From Pseudoprevotella muciniphila (GTDB taxonomy: Bacteria; Bacteroidota; Bacteroidia; Bacteroidales; Bacteroidaceae), in assembly GCF_003265305.2 (NCBI RefSeq), contig NZ_CP033459.1, positions 2,852,001 through 2,916,000 on the forward strand: 64,000 nt of DNA. Reading direction: 5' to 3'. Positions 1 through 7,631 of this stretch are shown here, piece by piece. The notes below the pieces were generated by a model. The model ran no database searches and was not told the DNA's origin. It saw only the letters and a list, made by a program, of their open reading frames with translations. Numbering within the stretch: the stretch's first letter is position 1; the number at the start of each line of letters is the position of its first letter. The translations under genes and the position numbers were made by a program.

Positions 1-1
1 A

Positions 2-1057
2 TCCAACTACATGAAGGCTCGTTATGTCGGTCAAAGCGAAGGAGCCGCCAAAAGTATTATCGTAGCGGCATTGAAACAGACAAGCCCCTTCCTGATGAAC
101 AAGTTGAGTGCGGACGTACTACGGAAGATGGGGCAAGCCGGGGCAGACCGCTGCCTGACGATGCTGGAGAAACTGCGCACCGTGTTCCGACAGCGCCTCG
201 AAACGCTCGACTGGCTGAGCGACGCCACGCGCCAGGAGGCACTGAAGAAACTGGAGGCCATGCAGTTCTTTGTCGGCGTGCCCGACAACCTTAGCGAAGG
301 CGAGTTCACCCTCGACGAGGGGAACACGCTGGTCGAGGACGCCCTGTCCATCATGGCGCAGAATGTAGCCATCAGGCATAACATGTGCGGAAAACAAATT
401 GAGCAGCAGATCCGCGCCATCATCGACTATGAAATCGATTATAGCACGAAGAACGCCTTTTATAATTGCGAGATGAACTGTCTGGTCATCTTGCCGCTAT
501 TCATCAGTGAAGGCATGTTCCCTGCCGATGATGAATACACCCAGTACGCTGTCGCTACAGTCTTCGCCCACGAGATGACCCACGGCTTCGATGCCAGGGG
601 GGCAAAGTATGACAAACAGGGATACCTGACAGACTGGTGGTCATCAGAATCCAAAGCGAAGTTCGAGGCCAAGCAGCAGGAGATGATTGCGCTCTACAAC
701 CGTATGGAGGCCTACCCCGGACAGCCGGCCGATGGCAAAAAGACGCTGGCGGAGAACATGGCCGACTACGGCGGCATGACGCTGGCCTACTCACTCTTCA
801 AGCAGAAGAAAATAGATGAGGGGCTTCAGGGGGCTGCCCTCGACTATGCCTGCCGGGAGTTCTTCCTGCACTATGCAAAACTGTGGCTGGAATATCCCAC
901 CCTTGCCCAAAAGCAGGCGTTGTACCTTGACGTCCATTCAATCCCCCAAAACCGCGTCAATGTCATCGTGACACTCTTCGACGACTGGTACAGGCTCTTC
1001 AACGTGACTGACGGGAAACTCTATCTCGCACCAGAGAAGCGCGTGCAGATCTGGTGA
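2..1057 (+). CDS. M13 family zinc metallopeptidase (PepO/neprilysin-like), 5' end outside window
   Basis: This is the C-terminal 351 codons of an M13 (neprilysin/PepO) metallopeptidase, a secreted or periplasmic zinc endopeptidase that cuts short peptides. The reading frame is open to the window edge, so the start lies upstream; the ATG at 11 is internal. The zinc motif HEMTH is at bases 569-583, and the third zinc ligand and its partner lie in ENMAD (752-766), followed by YGG as is usual for the family. The C-terminus ends in RVQIW, close to the usual M13 ending in a Cys/Trp-containing tail. Full family members are about 650-700 residues, so about half is visible. The family assignment is firm; substrate and cellular location cannot be read from this part. 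Confidence 0.93.
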   Translation, partial: SNYMKARYVGQSEGAAKSIIVAALKQTSPFLMNKLSADVLRKMGQAGADRCLTMLEKLRTVFRQRLETLDWLSDATRQEALKKLEAMQFFVGVPDNLSEGEFTLDEGNTLVEDALSIMAQNVAIRHNMCGKQIEQQIRAIIDYEIDYSTKNAFYNCEMNCLVILPLFISEGMFPADDEYTQYAVATVFAHEMTHGFDARGAKYDKQGYLTDWWSSESKAKFEAKQQEMIALYNRMEAYPGQPADGKKTLAENMADYGGMTLAYSLFKQKKIDEGLQGAALDYACREFFLHYAKLWLEYPTLAQKQALYLDVHSIPQNRVNVIVTLFDDWYRLFNVTDGKLYLAPEKRVQIW

Positions 1058-1075
1058 TATATATTTCATAACAGA

Positions 1076-1122
1076 GGGACGGTTCTTTTGTTATCGTGCT
1101 GTGATAACGAAAGAACCGTCCC
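1076..1122. repeat. REP-like palindrome, 20-bp stem
   Basis: The two arms (1076-1095 and 1103-1122) are reverse complements over 20 bases, with only one G-T wobble, around a 7-base loop. The outer part reads GGGACGGTTCTTT. It lies 18 bases after the metallopeptidase stop and could act as a transcript-end hairpin, but there is no T-run. Its form resembles REP palindromes mobilised by RAYT (Y1-type) transposases; that link is inference. Confidence 0.7.
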
Positions 1123-1129
1123 CGTGTAT

Positions 1130-1249
1130 GTTCCGAAGTCCTAAGTGTGAGTCTATCACAGAGGACAGAATAGAGTCGAATTTGTCCAAAACGAAAAATA
1201 TTCCGCCAAAAGCGGTGATTTTCTCAGATTTTATTTGTACTTTTGCCAT
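1130..1249 (-). pseudogene. IS1380-family transposase, N-terminal stub
   Basis: Read on the minus strand from the ATG at 1249, the frame gives MAKVQIKSEKITAFGG, then a segment containing LSSVIDSHLGLR. This matches the typical N-terminus of Bacteroidales IS1380-type transposases (MAKVQIKSEKLTPFGG, then ID.TLGLR) as I remember it. Only about 40 residues remain. Homology stops near 1130, where the REP-like palindrome begins; the catalytic DDE region is absent. The probable IS end lies near 1345, because a CCTGGGTAACAAA segment (read on the minus strand) lies beyond the start. It is a dead remnant. The family call rests on recalled motifs. Confidence 0.65.
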
Positions 1250-1316
1250 GTCATTGATGATTTTGCTTGTCTTGATTTGCAGCACTAAGGTAAGTGAAAA
1301 ATCTGACATGGCAAAA
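1241..1316. repeat. 13-bp inverted repeat over the transposase start codon
   Basis: TTTTGCCATGTCA at 1241-1253 is the exact reverse complement of TGACATGGCAAAA at 1304-1316. One arm contains the start codon of the transposase stub. In a transcript entering from outside, the arms could pair and hide the start, a known way insertion sequences limit read-through expression; that function is inferred. Confidence 0.6.
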
Positions 1317-1395
1317 TCCTGAGCAATATTTTGTTACCCAGGAACTTAAAAAGGAAGTTAAACTAAAGTGCTGCGGAATTTAGGCTCAAAATAAT

Positions 1396-1426
1396 TTTGT
1401 GAAATAAAAAAGTTGTGGTAATTTTG
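1396..1426 (+). promoter_or_regulatory. Bacteroidetes-type promoter of rpmE2
   Basis: TTTG (1396-1399), 19 bases, then TAATTTTG (1419-1426) matches the Bacteroidetes -33/-7 consensus (TTTG, 19-21 bases, TAnnTTTG). It lies about 80 bases before the rpmE2 start and points the same way, leaving a leader of about 75 bases. Confidence 0.75.
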
Positions 1427-1505
1427 CAGCCGATTAGACCATTACACGTTAATTGTTACCAAAACATTGATTTAACGTAATAGAATAAAAAAGAGCAAAA
1501 TAGCA

Positions 1506-1757
1506 ATGAAACAAGGTATTCATCCCGAAAATTATCGCCCTGTAGTATTCAAGGATATGAGTAACGGCGATATGTTCCTTTCCCGTTCTACATGCCGCTC
1601 CAACGAGACTGTAGAATTCGAAGGTGAGACTTATCCTTTGGTTAAGATTGAAATTTCAAACACTTCACATCCTTTCTATACCGGTAAGTCGAAACTTGTC
1701 GATACGGCAGGTCGTGTAGATAAGTTCATGAGCCGCTACGCAAAGGCACGCAAGTAA
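1506..1757 (+). CDS. rpmE2: 50S ribosomal protein L31, type B
   Basis: This 83-residue protein is ribosomal protein L31 of the zinc-independent type B class. It begins [17 protein letters not shown] and contains HPFYTGK, both typical of the family. The CxxC zinc-binding pair of type A L31 is absent; the single Cys falls in the STCRS segment. L31 sits on the large subunit and helps bridge it to the small subunit. The gene is monocistronic, with its own promoter upstream and a strong hairpin terminator downstream. In many bacteria type B replaces the zinc form under zinc limitation, but no Zur-like operator could be identified here. Length and sequence agree fully with the family. Confidence 0.97.
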   Translation: MKQGIHPENYRPVVFKDMSNGDMFLSRSTCRSNETVEFEGETYPLVKIEISNTSHPFYTGKSKLVDTAGRVDKFMSRYAKARK

Positions 1758-1822
1758 TAAATTTATTTCTACGCAAACGAAACAACTCGTTAGCGCGTGA
1801 AAATATAAATGTTATAGAACTT

Positions 1823-1855
1823 GGCGGAGGCACCATCGGTGCTTTCGCTTTTGTT
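1823..1855 (+). terminator. Rho-independent terminator of rpmE2
   Basis: A 12-bp stem (1823-1834 with 1838-1849, several G-T pairs) closes a 3-base loop and runs straight into a T-rich stretch (TTTTGTTGTTG). It lies 65 bases after the rpmE2 stop. Confidence 0.7.
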
Positions 1856-1923
1856 GTTGAATTGTACTAATAAAGTACACCTAAAATCTTTCACTTTTTT
1901 CGCAGTCATTTCAGATAAATATC

Positions 1924-1931
1924 TAATTTTG
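1924..1931 (+). promoter_or_regulatory. Putative -7 box before the GH109-like gene
   Basis: TAATTTTG lies 22 bases before the start codon and fits the Bacteroidetes -7 box. At the right distance upstream there is only a T-run (TTTTTTCG), not a clean TTTG, so the promoter is partly supported. Confidence 0.5.
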
Positions 1932-1953
1932 TTGCTGCAAAAAGTCGTATCGC

Positions 1954-3150
1954 ATGCTTGAATTTCGTACAGAACCCATAAAGAACATCCGAATAGCCCT
2001 TATCGGACTGGGGCAAAGGGGTATGAAAACCCTTGAGCGCTATGCCTATATCCGCGGTGCTGAGATACGCTACGTGGCAGACCTGGACGAGGAGCGCCTT
2101 GACATAGCCAATGCCGTGCTTGCAGCCTCGGGTCGTCCGCAGGCGCGCAAGATGGTGGGCGAAGAGGCTTGGCGGGAGGTATGCAGGCAGGACGATGTTG
2201 ACTTGGTGTATATCTGCACGGAATGGCGGACACACACGCCTATGGCTGTCGAGGCGATGACGTGTGGCAAGCATGTGGCAGTGGAAGTGCCTATCGCCAC
2301 GACGATAGAAGAGTGCTGGCAAATCGTTGATACGGCAGAGCGCACACGTCGGCACTGCTTTATGACCGAGAACTGCTGTTACGACAACTTCGCCCTTGCC
2401 ACGCTCGAAATGAGCCGAGAGGGGCTCTTCGGTGAACTGACGCACGTGGAAGGCGCGTATATACACGACCTGCGCGACACGCTCGGCCTTTCTGCCTCTG
2501 CTGCCGCAAAACAGCAAGTGTGGATGGAGGTGAGTTTTGCCCGACATGGCGGAAATGCCTATCCCACTCACGGCATGGGACCGATAGGGTGGCTCATCAA
2601 CCTGCACAGGGGCAACCGCATGACGCATCTCGTCTCGATGACTTCAAACGGTGCGGGAACTGACAGGATGCTCGGGAAAGTAAATTCCACGCTCATACAT
2701 ACAGCGGCGGGAATAACAATCCTCCAGCAACTCGACGTTACCACACCGCGCCCTTACAGCCGTCTGCAAACCATCTGCGGTTCCGAGGGATATGCACAGA
2801 AATACCCATTGCCAACCCTTCGCCTTGCTGATTCGGATAAGTTGCTCACCGGAGAAGATGCTCTGAATAAGGCTGACGGCTTCATGCAAAAGAACCCTGC
2901 CTCGGGCTATTGGAACGAGGGGCGCAGCATCGGTGTTCCCAACGAGATGAACTATGCCATGGACTGCCGCCTCGTGCATTGCCTTCACTATGGGCTACCG
3001 CTGGACATTGACGTGTACGATGCAGCAGAATGGTCTGCCATAGCACCTCTTTCAAAACTTTCGGCAGAAAAAGGCGGCATGCCGGTCGAGGTGCCCGACT
3101 TTACACGCGGGCGGTGGGATGTACTCACGTCGCATAGGTTCTATCAATAA
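1954..3150 (+). CDS. Gfo/Idh/MocA family oxidoreductase, GH109-like
   Basis: This 398-residue protein has an N-terminal NAD-binding Rossmann fold (IALIGLGQRG at about residues 13-23) and a C-terminal Gfo/Idh/MocA fold. The motifs EVP (about 112) and ENCCY, and the later GGNAYPTHGMGPIG segment, are those of the glycoside hydrolase family 109 branch. That branch uses NAD in a redox-elimination mechanism to release terminal N-acetylgalactosamine. No clear signal peptide is seen; the first ten residues are polar. Many GH109 proteins carry a Tat signal, so this one may be cytoplasmic or a relative with another substrate. It appears to be a single-gene unit, and a dispersed repeat begins right after its stop. 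The fold is sure; the exact hydrolase activity is not. Confidence 0.85.
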   Translation: MLEFRTEPIKNIRIALIGLGQRGMKTLERYAYIRGAEIRYVADLDEERLDIANAVLAASGRPQARKMVGEEAWREVCRQDDVDLVYICTEWRTHTPMAVEAMTCGKHVAVEVPIATTIEECWQIVDTAERTRRHCFMTENCCYDNFALATLEMSREGLFGELTHVEGAYIHDLRDTLGLSASAAAKQQVWMEVSFARHGGNAYPTHGMGPIGWLINLHRGNRMTHLVSMTSNGAGTDRMLGKVNSTLIHTAAGITILQQLDVTTPRPYSRLQTICGSEGYAQKYPLPTLRLADSDKLLTGEDALNKADGFMQKNPASGYWNEGRSIGVPNEMNYAMDCRLVHCLHYGLPLDIDVYDAAEWSAIAPLSKLSAEKGGMPVEVPDFTRGRWDVLTSHRFYQ

Positions 3151-3152
3151 TT

Positions 3153-3465
3153 TAAGTTTCGCAAGTTTCACTTGCTTGAAGTTGACGAAGTTAGCGGAGT
3201 TAGCGAAGTTAGCGAAGTTAGCGAAGTTAGCGAAGTTAGCGGAGTTAGCGAAGTTAGCGGAGTTAGCGAAGTTAGCGGAGTTAGCGGAGTTAACGAAGTT
3301 AACGACGATACGTTAGACCAATAAAATACCAAAGAAGAAAAAGAAAACATCAGCATTAGTAACGTCGTTAACTTCGAGCGTAGCGATAACTTCAATAACT
3401 TCGATAACTTCAAAAAAAGCGGCAACTCCGATAACTCTGAGCGTAGCGATAACTTCAGAAAGTTG
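3153..3465. repeat. Dispersed inverted-arm intergenic repeat, copy 1
   Basis: The left arm is built of GAAGTTAGC-like 9-mers and the right arm of their reverse complement (GATAACTTC-like). A core is shared nearly word for word with the copy at 22528. GAAGTTAACGACG (3295-3307) pairs exactly with CGTCGTTAACTTC (3363-3375), so the RNA could fold into a long hairpin with a loop of about 55 bases. The right edge (GAGCGTAGCGATAACTTC, then AGAAAGTT) is also shared. It starts just after a stop codon and ends before the coaX promoter. Confidence 0.85.
3187..3303 (+). repeat. 9-bp tandem repeat, 13 units
   Basis: Thirteen back-to-back units of GRAGTTAGC (the last two end in AAC) form the left arm of repeat copy 1. 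The matching arm of the copy at 22528 has only about three units, so the array has expanded here and may vary in length between strains. Confidence 0.92.
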
Positions 3466-3527
3466 AATAATCATGAGGAGTTCGTATTATATATGCAATT
3501 ATATATGCAACTTAAAACACGTTTGGT

Positions 3528-3558
3528 TTTGCGAATTCCAATTCTATAAGTAATTTTG
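3528..3558 (+). promoter_or_regulatory. Bacteroidetes-type promoter of coaX
   Basis: TTTG (3528-3531), 19 bases, then TAATTTTG (3551-3558). The coaX start codon lies only 10 bases after the -7 box, so the transcript should be nearly leaderless. Confidence 0.75.
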
Positions 3559-3568
3559 CACCGGAGAA

Positions 3569-4312
3569 ATGAATCTGGTAATTGACATCGGTAACACGTT
3601 TGCCAAGGCCGCAGTATTCAAAGGGAACCAACTGCAGAAGGCTGTACACTTCAGACGCAACGACCTCGGACCTCTTGAGGCGTTTCTTGAGGATGTAGAG
3701 CCCATTGCCTGTGCCTTCTCTTCTGTGGCAGACCATACGGAGAACATTGAGGCAATGCTCGGGCGATTGAATTGCAGAGTGCTGCATGTTACAGGACAAA
3801 CACCTGTGCCGTTCGTAAACCTCTACAGCACGCCCCGGACACTGGGTAGCGACCGCCTTGCCGCCGTGGCAGGTGCCTACAAGTTGCTTCCAGGCAAGAA
3901 TGTGCTCGTCATCGATGCCGGTACTTGCATAACCTACGACTTTATCGATGCCAACGGTTGCTATCACGGCGGGAACATTTCTCCCGGTCCGGCGATGCGC
4001 TTCCAGATGCTTCACGAGCAGACGGCACGTCTTCCGCTCATTGATGAAGATGGTGAAAAACCTCTCCTTGGCGACGATACCAAAACGGCTATAAGGAGTG
4101 GTGTGCTGCATGGTGTGAGGTATGAAATGCAAGGCTATATCAATGAACTCAGCGAGGAGCACTCCAACCTGAAAGTCATAATGACAGGCGGGAAGAAGAA
4201 AAATCTTATCCTGAGTTACGAGATATGGAACGATATTGTTCATGAACCGTATCTTGTAGAAATAGGTCTGAATGCCATTCTGCAGTACAATCTGAATACT
4301 CCTAAACTATAA
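3569..4312 (+). CDS. coaX: Type III pantothenate kinase
   Basis: This 247-residue enzyme phosphorylates pantothenate in the first step of coenzyme A synthesis. It has the ASKHA-fold signature of type III kinases: DIGNT (residues 6-10, ATP phosphate loop), GSDR (93-96, pantothenate site), DAGTC (116-120, containing a catalytic Asp) and GGNISPG further on. Type III enzymes need a monovalent cation and are not inhibited by CoA, as known for the family. It begins a run of four closely spaced genes (an OM protein 28 bases downstream, then lptC and the CorC-like gene), an order I recognise from other Bacteroidales. Its promoter follows dispersed repeat copy 1. Length and motifs match the family. 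Confidence 0.96.
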   Translation: MNLVIDIGNTFAKAAVFKGNQLQKAVHFRRNDLGPLEAFLEDVEPIACAFSSVADHTENIEAMLGRLNCRVLHVTGQTPVPFVNLYSTPRTLGSDRLAAVAGAYKLLPGKNVLVIDAGTCITYDFIDANGCYHGGNISPGPAMRFQMLHEQTARLPLIDEDGEKPLLGDDTKTAIRSGVLHGVRYEMQGYINELSEEHSNLKVIMTGGKKKNLILSYEIWNDIVHEPYLVEIGLNAILQYNLNTPKL

Positions 4313-4340
4313 TCCCCTCTAAATAGAAATAATACTGATA

Positions 4341-5669
4341 ATGAGCAATATAAAGAAAGTTTTATGCACGATGGCACTAATACTGCCCACGTTTACTGCA
4401 CTGGCGCAAACCAATGGTAGTAACTCGCCATATTCAAGATATGGTTTCGGATTGCTTGGCGACGGTGCACAAGGGTTCAACAAAGGCATGGGAGGCGTGG
4501 CATACGGCTTCAGTTCCAACCGCGACCTGAATTTCAAGAATCCCGCCAGTTATTCTGCCATTGATTCACTCTCGCTCGTGTTCGATATAGGACTTACGCT
4601 TCAGAATGCCAATATCGGCACTTCCAGGCATAAGACGAATGCCCGCAACACCTCGCTCGACCATGTCAATGTGGGTTTCAGGGCAGCGAAGAACCTTGGT
4701 GTGTCGCTTGGGCTAAGACCTTTCAGCACTATCGGCTACAGCATTTCTCAGGACGAGAGCAATTCGCTCAACAGCGGTGAAATCACCCAGACCGACGTCT
4801 ATAAGGGAGATGGTGGCTTGCATGAAGTTTACATCGGTGCAGGATGGCGCCCCTTCAAGCCGATAGCAATTGGTGTGAATGTGGGTTATCTGTGGGGCGA
4901 AATGACCCACAACGTAACCGCATCCTTCAGCGACGCGACGATTTATTCGCGAAGAAGAGAATACGCAGCAAACATCAGTACCTATAAACTCGGGTTTGGT
5001 CTGCAATACTATCAGCCCATCAGCAAGAAACTCAGTCTTACCATAGGTGCAGCCTATCAACTTGGCCACGAAATAGACAATGCCGCAAAATATTACGACC
5101 AGAAACTTTCATCATCGGCGGTGATTACTGCGGACACACAATTCGTGAAGAAAGCCTTCCAACTGCCCCATACTTTCGGTGCAGGCGTGATGGTCAACTA
5201 TAAGAACAAACTGAAGGTAGGTCTCGACTACACGTTCCAGAAGTGGAAGGACGTAAAATTTCCCGAACTTAATGCCAAGACAGGGCTTTATGAATCCGTC
5301 AAGGGAGCATTTTCCAACAGCCACAAGATGGCGCTGGGTGCAGAATTCATTCCCAACCCCGAGAGCATGCATTGGGGCAGCCACGTGAGGTATCGTGCCG
5401 GTGTTTCCTACACCACGCCATATCTTCGCATCAACAATGGCGACGGTCCTGCAAGTTATGCTGCAAGCATAGGAGTGGCATTGCCGCTGATAAAGACGCA
5501 TGGAACTTATCGCGCCACTACATACCAAAACTGCAACCTGCTCAACTTCTCAGCACAGTTTGAGCGTGTACAGCCCAAACACTCGTGGCAGATTGCAGAA
5601 AACTACATCAGGTTTACTATCGGAATTACCTTCAATGAAAGATGGTTCCAAAAGTGGAAAGTGGAATAA
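4341..5669 (+). CDS. Outer-membrane beta-barrel protein, conserved in the coaX-lptC cluster
   Basis: A 442-residue protein with a signal peptide (MSNIKKVLCTMALILPTFTA, cleavage near LAQ) followed by SPYSRYGFG. The rest has alternating hydrophobic and polar strands rich in Gly, Tyr and Asn, ending in an aromatic-rich C-terminus, as expected of an outer-membrane barrel. Segments such as NPASYSAIDSLSLVFDIG and FGAGVMVNYKNKLKVGLDYT recall FadL/OmpP1-like transport barrels. It is cotranscribed with coaX and lptC (28 and 14 base gaps). Neighbouring lptC suggests a link to envelope biogenesis, but the transported substrate is not apparent. Alternative view: a structural barrel without transport. Confidence 0.8.
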   Translation: MSNIKKVLCTMALILPTFTALAQTNGSNSPYSRYGFGLLGDGAQGFNKGMGGVAYGFSSNRDLNFKNPASYSAIDSLSLVFDIGLTLQNANIGTSRHKTNARNTSLDHVNVGFRAAKNLGVSLGLRPFSTIGYSISQDESNSLNSGEITQTDVYKGDGGLHEVYIGAGWRPFKPIAIGVNVGYLWGEMTHNVTASFSDATIYSRRREYAANISTYKLGFGLQYYQPISKKLSLTIGAAYQLGHEIDNAAKYYDQKLSSSAVITADTQFVKKAFQLPHTFGAGVMVNYKNKLKVGLDYTFQKWKDVKFPELNAKTGLYESVKGAFSNSHKMALGAEFIPNPESMHWGSHVRYRAGVSYTTPYLRINNGDGPASYAASIGVALPLIKTHGTYRATTYQNCNLLNFSAQFERVQPKHSWQIAENYIRFTIGITFNERWFQKWKVE

Positions 5670-5683
5670 TAGGGACATAGCCT

Positions 5684-6373
5684 GTGAAACGTTTTTCATT
5701 CCTGTTACCGCTACTGCTTGTCCTCTCCTTGCTGTTCTCGGCATGTACGGAGGACAAACCACCTATGGGCGAAGTGGTCAGGAACAGAGATTCCCTGCCG
5801 ATCATGATAACAGGCGGCTGCTCTAAGATTATTTCCGACTCTGGCGTGGTGCGTTACCGCATTGTGGCTGAAGAATGGAAGGTCTTTGACAAGACCACTC
5901 CTTCGAGAATGGAATTTGTGAAAGGCATCTTCATGGAGCGCTTCGACAAACAGTTCCGTCCCAATCTGCTCATAACAGCCGACACCGCCTTCTGCTACAA
6001 TCAGAGCCTTTGGGAACTGCGCGGAAGAGTGGTGATCAAAAACAAGCAGACAGGCACTCTCTTCAAGAGCGAAGAACTCTTCTGGGACCAGAGTAAACAC
6101 CTCGTTTATGGCAACAAATACATGCGCATAGTGGAGCCCGACCGCGAGATAGAGGGCGACACCTTCAAGTCGAACGAAGACATGACCATGTACGAAATTA
6201 CACAAAGCAGCGGATTTATGCCCAGCAGCGGGTTCAAGAAAAGCATGAACGGTGGCGGTGCTCCGGCCGCCAATGCCAATGCTGCATCGGACTCTGCATC
6301 GGTAGGCGACTCTGCAACGACTGCACCGCCTGCTCCTGCTGCCGCACCACAATCGGCTACCAACAATAAGTAG
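5684..6373 (+). CDS. lptC: LPS export ABC transporter periplasmic protein LptC
   Basis: This 229-residue lipoprotein is LptC, which joins the inner-membrane LPS extractor (LptB2FG) to the periplasmic bridge. The start is GTG, 14 bases after the previous stop. A lipobox (LLFSAC) places the lipidated Cys near residue 21; Bacteroidetes LptC is commonly lipid-anchored, unlike the transmembrane anchor of E. coli. The central region (ITGGCSKIISDSGVVRYRI to GRVVIKN.QTGTLFKSEELFWD) has the beta-jellyroll pattern of the LptC/OstA family. The last roughly 45 residues are a low-complexity Ala/Pro/Ser/Asn tail (SDSASVGDSATTAPPAPAAA) that is not part of the fold and is probably flexible. No other lpt gene is nearby. 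Confidence 0.88.
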   Translation: MKRFSFLLPLLLVLSLLFSACTEDKPPMGEVVRNRDSLPIMITGGCSKIISDSGVVRYRIVAEEWKVFDKTTPSRMEFVKGIFMERFDKQFRPNLLITADTAFCYNQSLWELRGRVVIKNKQTGTLFKSEELFWDQSKHLVYGNKYMRIVEPDREIEGDTFKSNEDMTMYEITQSSGFMPSSGFKKSMNGGGAPAANANAASDSASVGDSATTAPPAPAAAPQSATNNK

Positions 6374-6391
6374 TATAAAACACTCTGAACT

Positions 6392-7627
6392 ATGCTTTTT
6401 CTCATTATTTGTCTGATTTTCTTGGCGATTTTTGCAGCCGGATGCTATGTTGCTTTCATGGCTCCCGACCTTCTGATGATCAGGCTGGAAGTGAAAGAGC
6501 AAAAAGAAGTATCCGGACCATTCAAGTTGATACACCGCCATTCACGCTTGTTCTTGCAGACCATGCTCGCAGTAGTGGTGTTGGCACTCTTTATGGCGTC
6601 ATTGTTGGCCTATAAAGATTATTCAGCAAGTTTTGATGCGCTCTACTTCTGGCAGAAATTGCTATGCTTCCTGCTGCTGATTGTGGCAAGTGTCCTGTTG
6701 ATAGTCATTCTTCCTTATCGCGTCGTGGCAAGCAGCAGGGCAGACAATATCGTGATGAGGATGGCAATGCCCGCTTTCATACTCTTTTCCATATTTTGTG
6801 TGCCTGTGTTCATCCTTTCCGAACTCACTGCCGCGGTGCTGCGATTCTTCGGTTTTATGCCTGTGCCGAAGGAGAAGGGTAGGGAATACGACCTCGAAAC
6901 ACTCGTACAGATGGAACTCGAGCAAGTGGCTGCAAACGACCACGGCGAAGAAGTGAGAATGTTTCAGAACGCCTTGGAATTCGGTGAACTTGATGTCAGC
7001 CAGTGCTTGGTGCCTCGGACAGAAATTGTCTATGTAACGCGAGACAGTTCAAAACAGGACTTGGTTGACTTGTTTGTCAAAAGCGGAAAGTCGAAAATTA
7101 TCGTCTGCGATGACGACCTCGACCATATCATAGGCTATGTACACTCCTACGAACTCTTCAAGAGCAAGGCGGACTGGACAGAGGACATCCTTTCGATACC
7201 GATAGTGCCTGAGGCGATGCCCGCAGCAAAACTCATGCAGATGCTCCTTCAGGAAAAGCGCTCGTTGGCGGTTGTAGTCGATGAATTCGGTGGTACGACG
7301 GGTATAGTCAGCATTGAGGACATTCTTGAGGAAATACTCGGCGAAATAGAAGACGAGCACGACCATTCCACATACACTGCACGCAAGACACCCGATGGCG
7401 ACTATCTGCTCAGTGCGCGAATAGAAGTGGAGCATGTGAACGAAACGTTCGGACTGAATTTGCCTGAAAGCGATGATTATCAAACCATAGCCGGGCTAAT
7501 ACTGAACTCCAACCAGCGATTTCCTAAAATAGGCGATGTGGTGAAAATCGGAGAGTTTTCGTTCAAGATTATTCGTACTACACAGCGGAAAATAGAACTC
7601 GTCCGCCTTTCAGTGGATGAAAAATGA
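6392..7627 (+). CDS. CNNM/CorC-type transporter with CBS pair (hemolysin C family)
   Basis: A 411-residue inner-membrane protein with several N-terminal hydrophobic helices (about residues 1-20, 55-75, 85-105 and 125-150). These are followed by a cytoplasmic CBS-domain pair (about 200-325, including LVPRTEIVYVTRD and VVVDEFGGTTGIVSIEDILE) and a C-terminal CorC_HlyC domain (about 335-405). The family is linked to magnesium or cobalt export; in Bacteroidetes the related GldE belongs to gliding loci. The transmembrane part is more divergent than the CBS part, so calling it a magnesium exporter is an inference. It is the last gene of the coaX-lptC run (18 bases after lptC) and is followed by dispersed repeat copy 2. 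Confidence 0.88.
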   Translation: MLFLIICLIFLAIFAAGCYVAFMAPDLLMIRLEVKEQKEVSGPFKLIHRHSRLFLQTMLAVVVLALFMASLLAYKDYSASFDALYFWQKLLCFLLLIVASVLLIVILPYRVVASSRADNIVMRMAMPAFILFSIFCVPVFILSELTAAVLRFFGFMPVPKEKGREYDLETLVQMELEQVAANDHGEEVRMFQNALEFGELDVSQCLVPRTEIVYVTRDSSKQDLVDLFVKSGKSKIIVCDDDLDHIIGYVHSYELFKSKADWTEDILSIPIVPEAMPAAKLMQMLLQEKRSLAVVVDEFGGTTGIVSIEDILEEILGEIEDEHDHSTYTARKTPDGDYLLSARIEVEHVNETFGLNLPESDDYQTIAGLILNSNQRFPKIGDVVKIGEFSFKIIRTTQRKIELVRLSVDEK

Positions 7628-7631
7628 ATAA

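Noticed and set aside
1101-1322. A 73-codon plus-strand frame
   Set aside because: It is the antisense of the IS1380 transposase stub, which has recognisable protein homology on the minus strand.
3168-3425. A minus-strand frame within repeat copy 1, also kept in copy 3 (Leu/Ser/Thr repeats)
   Set aside because: The shared peptide follows from the DNA repeat, whose 9-base unit keeps frame in all directions. There is no start context or conserved protein.
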